From Oscheius onirici (Eukaryota; Nematoda; Chromadorea; Rhabditida; Rhabditidae): 64,000 nt of DNA. A program made the position numbers and the translations under genes. Of this stretch, positions 59,884-64,000 are shown piece after piece. The notes below the pieces were generated by a model, which was not told where the DNA came from, made no database searches, and worked only from the letters and a program-made list of their open reading frames with translations. Position 1 is the stretch's first letter. Each line of letters begins with the position of its first letter. The stretch is taken from NCBI GenBank assembly GCA_932521025.1, contig OW051469.1:7824398-7888397 (forward strand). The letters run 5' to 3'.

Positions 59884-60222
59884 CCGACTTGTCGAAACTT
59901 GTCAAGTCTAACCCCAGTTTCTCCAGTAGCTCGATTCCTCAGTCGCCAGCTGTCTGTCACCAAGGAAAGTCGTCTCTTTCAAAATAGGTCGGGTGTTTCT
60001 ACTTCTGCAAACTTTTCTCTCTTTCGCTTAAACTCTTAGTTATCATTTTCTTTCCGCCTTGACTAGGATCTGGGCTAGTCCCGAGCAACCCAGATCCGAA
60101 AGCTCTCAGTCTTCAACTCGAGGGCCGATTCGGGTTTCGGTAGTTCTTTCTCTTCGGAAAAAAAACTCGCAAATTGGGTACTGGAGACTGGAGCAGTGTC
60201 AGGGTAGAAAGAGATTGGTAAC
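59884..60222 (-). repeat. Interspersed repeat R2, copy 3 (inverted)
   Basis: Reverse-complement copy of the 22.9 and 32.1 kb elements. It begins with AAAACTTGTC-like sequence and ends GTCAGGGTAGAAAGAGATTGGTAA. CTAGGATCTGGGCTAGTCCCGAGCAA is intact, which fixes the orientation. Confidence 0.85.
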
Positions 60223-61775
60223 TGAGAGTCTTCTAAATTAAGACCAAATATGGAACTGTTCAAAACACTTCTGATTTTCTTATTTCAGGCTGTCCAAAGG
60301 ACTATATGGAGAAAGCTCATGGAACACTCGGCGAACAAACGAGTCGTTGAATCATGTGGAAGCAGCTGAAGAAACAAGCAAGCCAGTCAGTCAAAAAGTC
60401 GTTATCCGGAACAAGAAACAGCTAGATCAATAGACCGGAGTACGGATTTGGAGCACTGGTCATGCCAAATTTTTGATGATTTTGAAAACTGTGGCGTGTC
60501 AAAACGGAACGTGGAATGCTGTTTGCTCAAACAAGAGACTATGCGCTACCGGACTCGAATAACACAGCATTGGTTAGTTGCTCATTTTTCTTTTTTTCTG
60601 GTTCTGAACACTGTCTCTAAAGTACCAATTTCAGAGCTCTAGTGCTGCATCATGTGGAGGTTATGCTCGTTCTGCAAACTAGGAGCATCGAAAGCGGTCG
60701 CTGCACTAAATGTTAGAGTCAAACGAAAACTGAGTGCATGAGTCGAGATTTGTAGCTTAGGAGATGGGTCATGCCGGATTTGCTCTCAAAAACTGTTGAA
60801 ACATTTTGAGGCTTTAGGGGACTGGTTATATCCGGACGCACCCAGTGCCCATAACTGTGGAAATTTGAGTATTTGGAGAAGTGTCGTGTCCAATTTTGCC
60901 TCGAAAGTACCACATTTTCCACCGGTTTAGCTGCGTTGGAAACTATGAAAACTCCTTGAAGTAGCGTCAATTCATTCGGATTATTTGACTAACTCTCACT
61001 TGGGTATAGTGGGCTACCTATATTGTCCAAAGTTTATAATGTGACAGTAGTGATGATCTTACTTCTAGACCTATTGGATATTGGATATATTAGAAAAGCC
61101 TTGAAATGTCCAGCCTGACCCTTAGAACCCGCTAACATAATTCTTTGATGCCGAGAGACTCGTCGAGAAAACGAGCTAGACTAATAAACAGCGGTTTTGG
61201 TGGTATTATGTTTTTCTCATCAATTGAACTGTTAGACAGGAAACAGATGCAGTAGAACAAGCAATAGCCTCAAAAGCAAACATCCTTTCAATTGGAACCG
61301 ATCGTAAATGACCAGGCATGGCCACACCCCAATTGCTCACGCTCTTGCTTACAAATCCAATAGAATGACTTCCCTGGCTGCAGATTACGCTGGGAGAACA
61401 GGTCTGTCTGCCTGTTTTGCACAATGTGTTCCTAGTTTTATTTGTGTGCTCTCAAAAAACTTCCTCATCGGCTCTCCTAGACGACCCGAGGATGAAGAGT
61501 CTGATCTGACAGGCTGGAACGCCATTCTTTGCCGGCTTACAATGGTTGTTTTGAGTCACTGGATTCAATCAGTTGTGTTACGGGCAGTTGTGTTAATCAA
61601 GACTATCTCTCTCAAAGTATCCAAACGATTTTTCAATATTCCCATTGTCTCTTGATTTTCGACGACTTTTCAATCTCGAAACAGTCCCTCTTGCTGACGT
61701 TGTCTGTTCAAACAGAACAATCTGCACTCTCCTTATCAGCTCTTCCTCCACACAAATTTTCAGAAGTATCAAGAG

Positions 61776-63903
61776 ATGCTAAAGTCAGTGGTTTTGATCT
61801 TTTCCGTCGCGTCATTTATACTGATTCTGCACTTTTCATATTCCAATGCTACTACACCAGGTGAACAGATCTCTAGTATTCATATCAATTTCAGCAAATA
61901 TCGAAAATCCAGCTATGAATTGGAAACTTATAAATTTTTATGGAGATTCTGGTAGTGAGAGTAAAAAAGAGGATGAGGATGAAAAAGAAGTTCAACTAGT
62001 TATGACCACTCCACTTCCGACACAGCTAGCTCGTAAGTCTATGAATCTTTTCCAGACGTCCACAACTAGTTCAGTCCCATGAAATCCAACGCATGCACAT
62101 TTTGAGTTTAATATTATGATTTTTCGCCTCTCTATAGTTTTAGGTTAAATGATATCATGAGAAAGGTGAAAAACATGTATTGTACCCTAGAGGGGATTGT
62201 AAACTGACATGAATTTTACAGAACAACAGCGAATGTTCTCGGATGTGAACAAAATTTTGAAAAAAAAAGCCCGGTCTGGTAGCAAGCTTTCTTTTCTGTG
62301 ATGGGCCGAGTAGAAATCAGAATCTTTTGAGCATGACGCGTTTGCACTATCCGCCGTTTTCCTTCTTGACTTTGACACGATAAGATAGCGGAAATGGCCA
62401 CAAAGTAGACTTTTCCAGGAAATCCGCAGCTCTCAGCCGAATTTCTTCGGGACTACTACACAAAGCAGGCTACAGAGAGAGTTGCACAGCTGCGAGCAAT
62501 CAATGCAATCTCCAAATTCGCAACACTATACAATGTCCTTGTTCCCGAGGTCTATTGTCCAGATTTGGTCAGAGTCGGAAACGTAAACGACGGCGGCAAA
62601 TGGGTCTGTAATCCGAGGGTGATGCCGAAAGAAAACTGCAGGTCTTTTTGAATTTGTTTCTATTTAAAATTGCCCAGTTTAGCATATATTCTCTCGGATT
62701 GAGAGACGACATCTCATTTGACCGGGAAATTCAAGAGTTCAATAACTATGGCTGCAAAATATATGGATACGATGCTGTAGAAATTTTCCAGACGCTTTGA
62801 AAAAAGGTTTTTACAGGTTCAACAGCAGAACCGTACAATACAGGCGTATTTTAAAATTAATGGAAGGGCCCAGAAGATGAAAATTACACCAGAAACTAAT
62901 TTGACGAAGGGGGAGAGTAGTTTGGGTAAGTTCTGTCTCTCAAAGTTATTGTGCGACTTTTTCAATTAGCCCATCTTATAGTGCGGATAAAAATCTACAA
63001 TTTTGTAGAACATGGCTTAAAAATGAGTGAATAGCCACAGAAATGATGAACGATGTGCATCGCCGTAAGAGGCGGCACCTGTAATTTCAACGGACCTTCT
63101 TTTTTGTCCATATTTTCCAGGCGGAACTGGCAGTTTTCTTGTTTTTTTTTGGCGTAGATGTCTCTATATTTTCTCTGTCTCTTTTCTCATTCACTGATCT
63201 CAATTGTCTTTCTAGGCGAGACCGTCTCTTTTGACGTCCTCCCGTCTGTTTGCGATGTTCTGTAAAAATGTAGAGCGCATCACAAAGGTTTAAAATGATA
63301 GAAAGTGCGGTCCATTCTCAAAGTCCCGAAAATATAGCAGTTGGGTAAAGTCCTTCTCAATCTCTTCGCTTCCACGTCTCTCTATCGCTCTGTATCTCTT
63401 TTCTCATTCAATTTTCAGCTGATTTACTACGCTCAAATAGCGACAACTATACCGAAATTCTGAAAATGGACATTGAGGGAGCCGAATACTCGACGCTACC
63501 AGAGTTTCTCGATCAGTTTCAAACCTGTCAAATTTACTTGGAAATGCATGGGGAATCTCTCCAGATGAGAGACTTGCTCCATAAGATCGCAAAGTACTAT
63601 ATTTTCTTCTTTTTTTTCAACACTAAAATGTTCAGGAGAGGCTACTATCTCTACTTTTACGAAATCAACGGGGACAGCTTAAAAGCCTGTGAGTACAGCT
63701 TCATCCACGAGGACTGTATGGAGCGATACGGCGTCTTTATGCTGGCTCCATATTTGAAGCATCTATTCGTGGATATTCGGACTGTCGCTCCTCCTGTGAT
63801 ACCTTCGGTTCCACCTTCCCAAATCGTCTACAATCCCGAGAGACAGAATGTTTTTCCTGGTCGGGTTGGAAAAATGTTCAGTGGTCCAATTGTCGTTGGT
63901 TAG
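61776..63903 (+). CDS. METTL24-type (Methyltransf_22) type II membrane protein
   Basis: Predicted 363-residue protein of the METTL24/Methyltransf_22 group, SAM-dependent methyltransferase-like proteins often found in Golgi/secretory membranes. Seven exons (61776-61860, 61895-62032, 62419-62641, 62683-62776, 62817-62925, 63419-63593, 63636-63903) close in frame. An N-terminal signal anchor (VVLIFSVASFILILHFSYS) precedes an acidic stem (GSESKKEDEDEKE). Catalytic-fold landmarks are VGNVNDGGKWVCNP, IYSLGLRDDISFDREIQ with GCKIYGYDA (the SAM-binding acidic loop region) and EILKMDIEGAEYSTLP followed by IYLEMHGE. A Pro-rich C-terminal tail follows. TTTTCAG lies 12 bases before the ATG, a likely trans-splice site. 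The fifth intron (493 bp) holds a fragment copied from the SLC6 gene. Substrate unknown. Confidence 0.88.
62985..63262 (+). pseudogene. Fragment of the SLC6 gene inside a methyltransferase intron
   Basis: CTGATCTCAATTGTCTTTCT then AGGCGAGACCGTCTCTTTTG and ACGTCCTCCCGTCTG (63194-63250) match the intron end and first codons (DETVSFDVLPVC) of the SLC6 exon near 33.71-33.77 kb. An upstream block (AATCTACAATTTTGTAGAAC...GAATAGCC.(C/A)AGAAATGA) matches the same SLC6 intron near 33.22-33.29 kb in the same order. One base is missing in the coding part, breaking the frame. It is a partial duplication including intron sequence, so not a processed copy. Confidence 0.75.
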
Positions 63904-64000
63904 GTTATCTGGTTGTTTTTTCATGTCTATACGGGTACAAACACATAAGGGTTTTGTATCATGTAGTTTATTGGTCTGAAAATAACGTCTGTGATGTTTA

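Larger units (their letters stand above)
53337..61775. other. Long gene-poor region
   Basis: About 8.4 kb in which I found no convincing exon set. Contents noted: CT/GT-rich microsatellite at 54.93-55.00 kb and inverted R2 copy 3 at 59.88-60.22 kb. Scattered (G/T)GTCATGCC(A/G)-type words occur at 60.46-60.91 kb, also seen near 22.5 and 31.6 kb. Open frames are short and lack splice and family support. Rapidly evolving or species-specific small genes could be missed here. Confidence 0.4.

Overview
The window looks like a nematode nuclear genome segment. Genes are split by many short introns (often 35-70 bp) with the TTTTCAG-type 3' splice site usual in nematodes. Several genes have a splice-acceptor-like TTTTCAG directly before the start codon, as expected for spliced-leader trans-splicing. 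One gene encodes a two-repeat pepsin-inhibitor-3 (aspin) protein, a family I know only from nematodes. The species cannot be named from the sequence; base composition is near 43-45% GC by eye.

0-20 kb is gene-dense. It holds a damaged F-box-type gene (-), an aspin-like secreted protein (-), a complete ten-exon elongation factor 1-alpha gene (+), an unrecognised gene (+), EMC1 (-), CHERP (-) and an EBP-like EXPERA membrane protein (-). CHERP and EMC1 lie head-to-tail 167 bp apart with a splice acceptor touching the EMC1 ATG, which suggests an operon. EMC1 introns carry two hAT-type MITEs with target-site duplications and two tRNA-like elements.

20-41 kb holds three TTC38-like genes: two in tandem on + and one inverted on -. 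Between them lie a divergent SLC6-type transporter gene (+) and a tandem F-box gene (-) that is broken by an in-frame stop and a frameshift. This part is rich in interspersed repeats: a tRNA-derived SINE cluster, a TACCGTAA-ended MITE, and two unnamed repeat families (R1 with two copies, R2 with three).

41-64 kb is sparse. It contains a secreted peptide gene with two consecutive CS-alpha-beta (defensin-like) cysteine patterns, a convergent Ly-6/ODR-2-like GPI-anchored protein gene, a small two-helix membrane protein, a doubtful gene near 53 kb, about 8.5 kb without a recognisable gene, and a complete METTL24-type (Methyltransf_22) type II membrane gene at the right edge. An intron of that last gene contains a copied piece of the SLC6 gene located 29 kb away.

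Exon structures were assembled by eye. Those for eEF1A, the three TTC38 genes, aspin, the CS-alpha-beta peptide, the Ly-6 gene and the methyltransferase close in frame from ATG to stop. No rRNA, CRISPR array or confident functional tRNA was seen.
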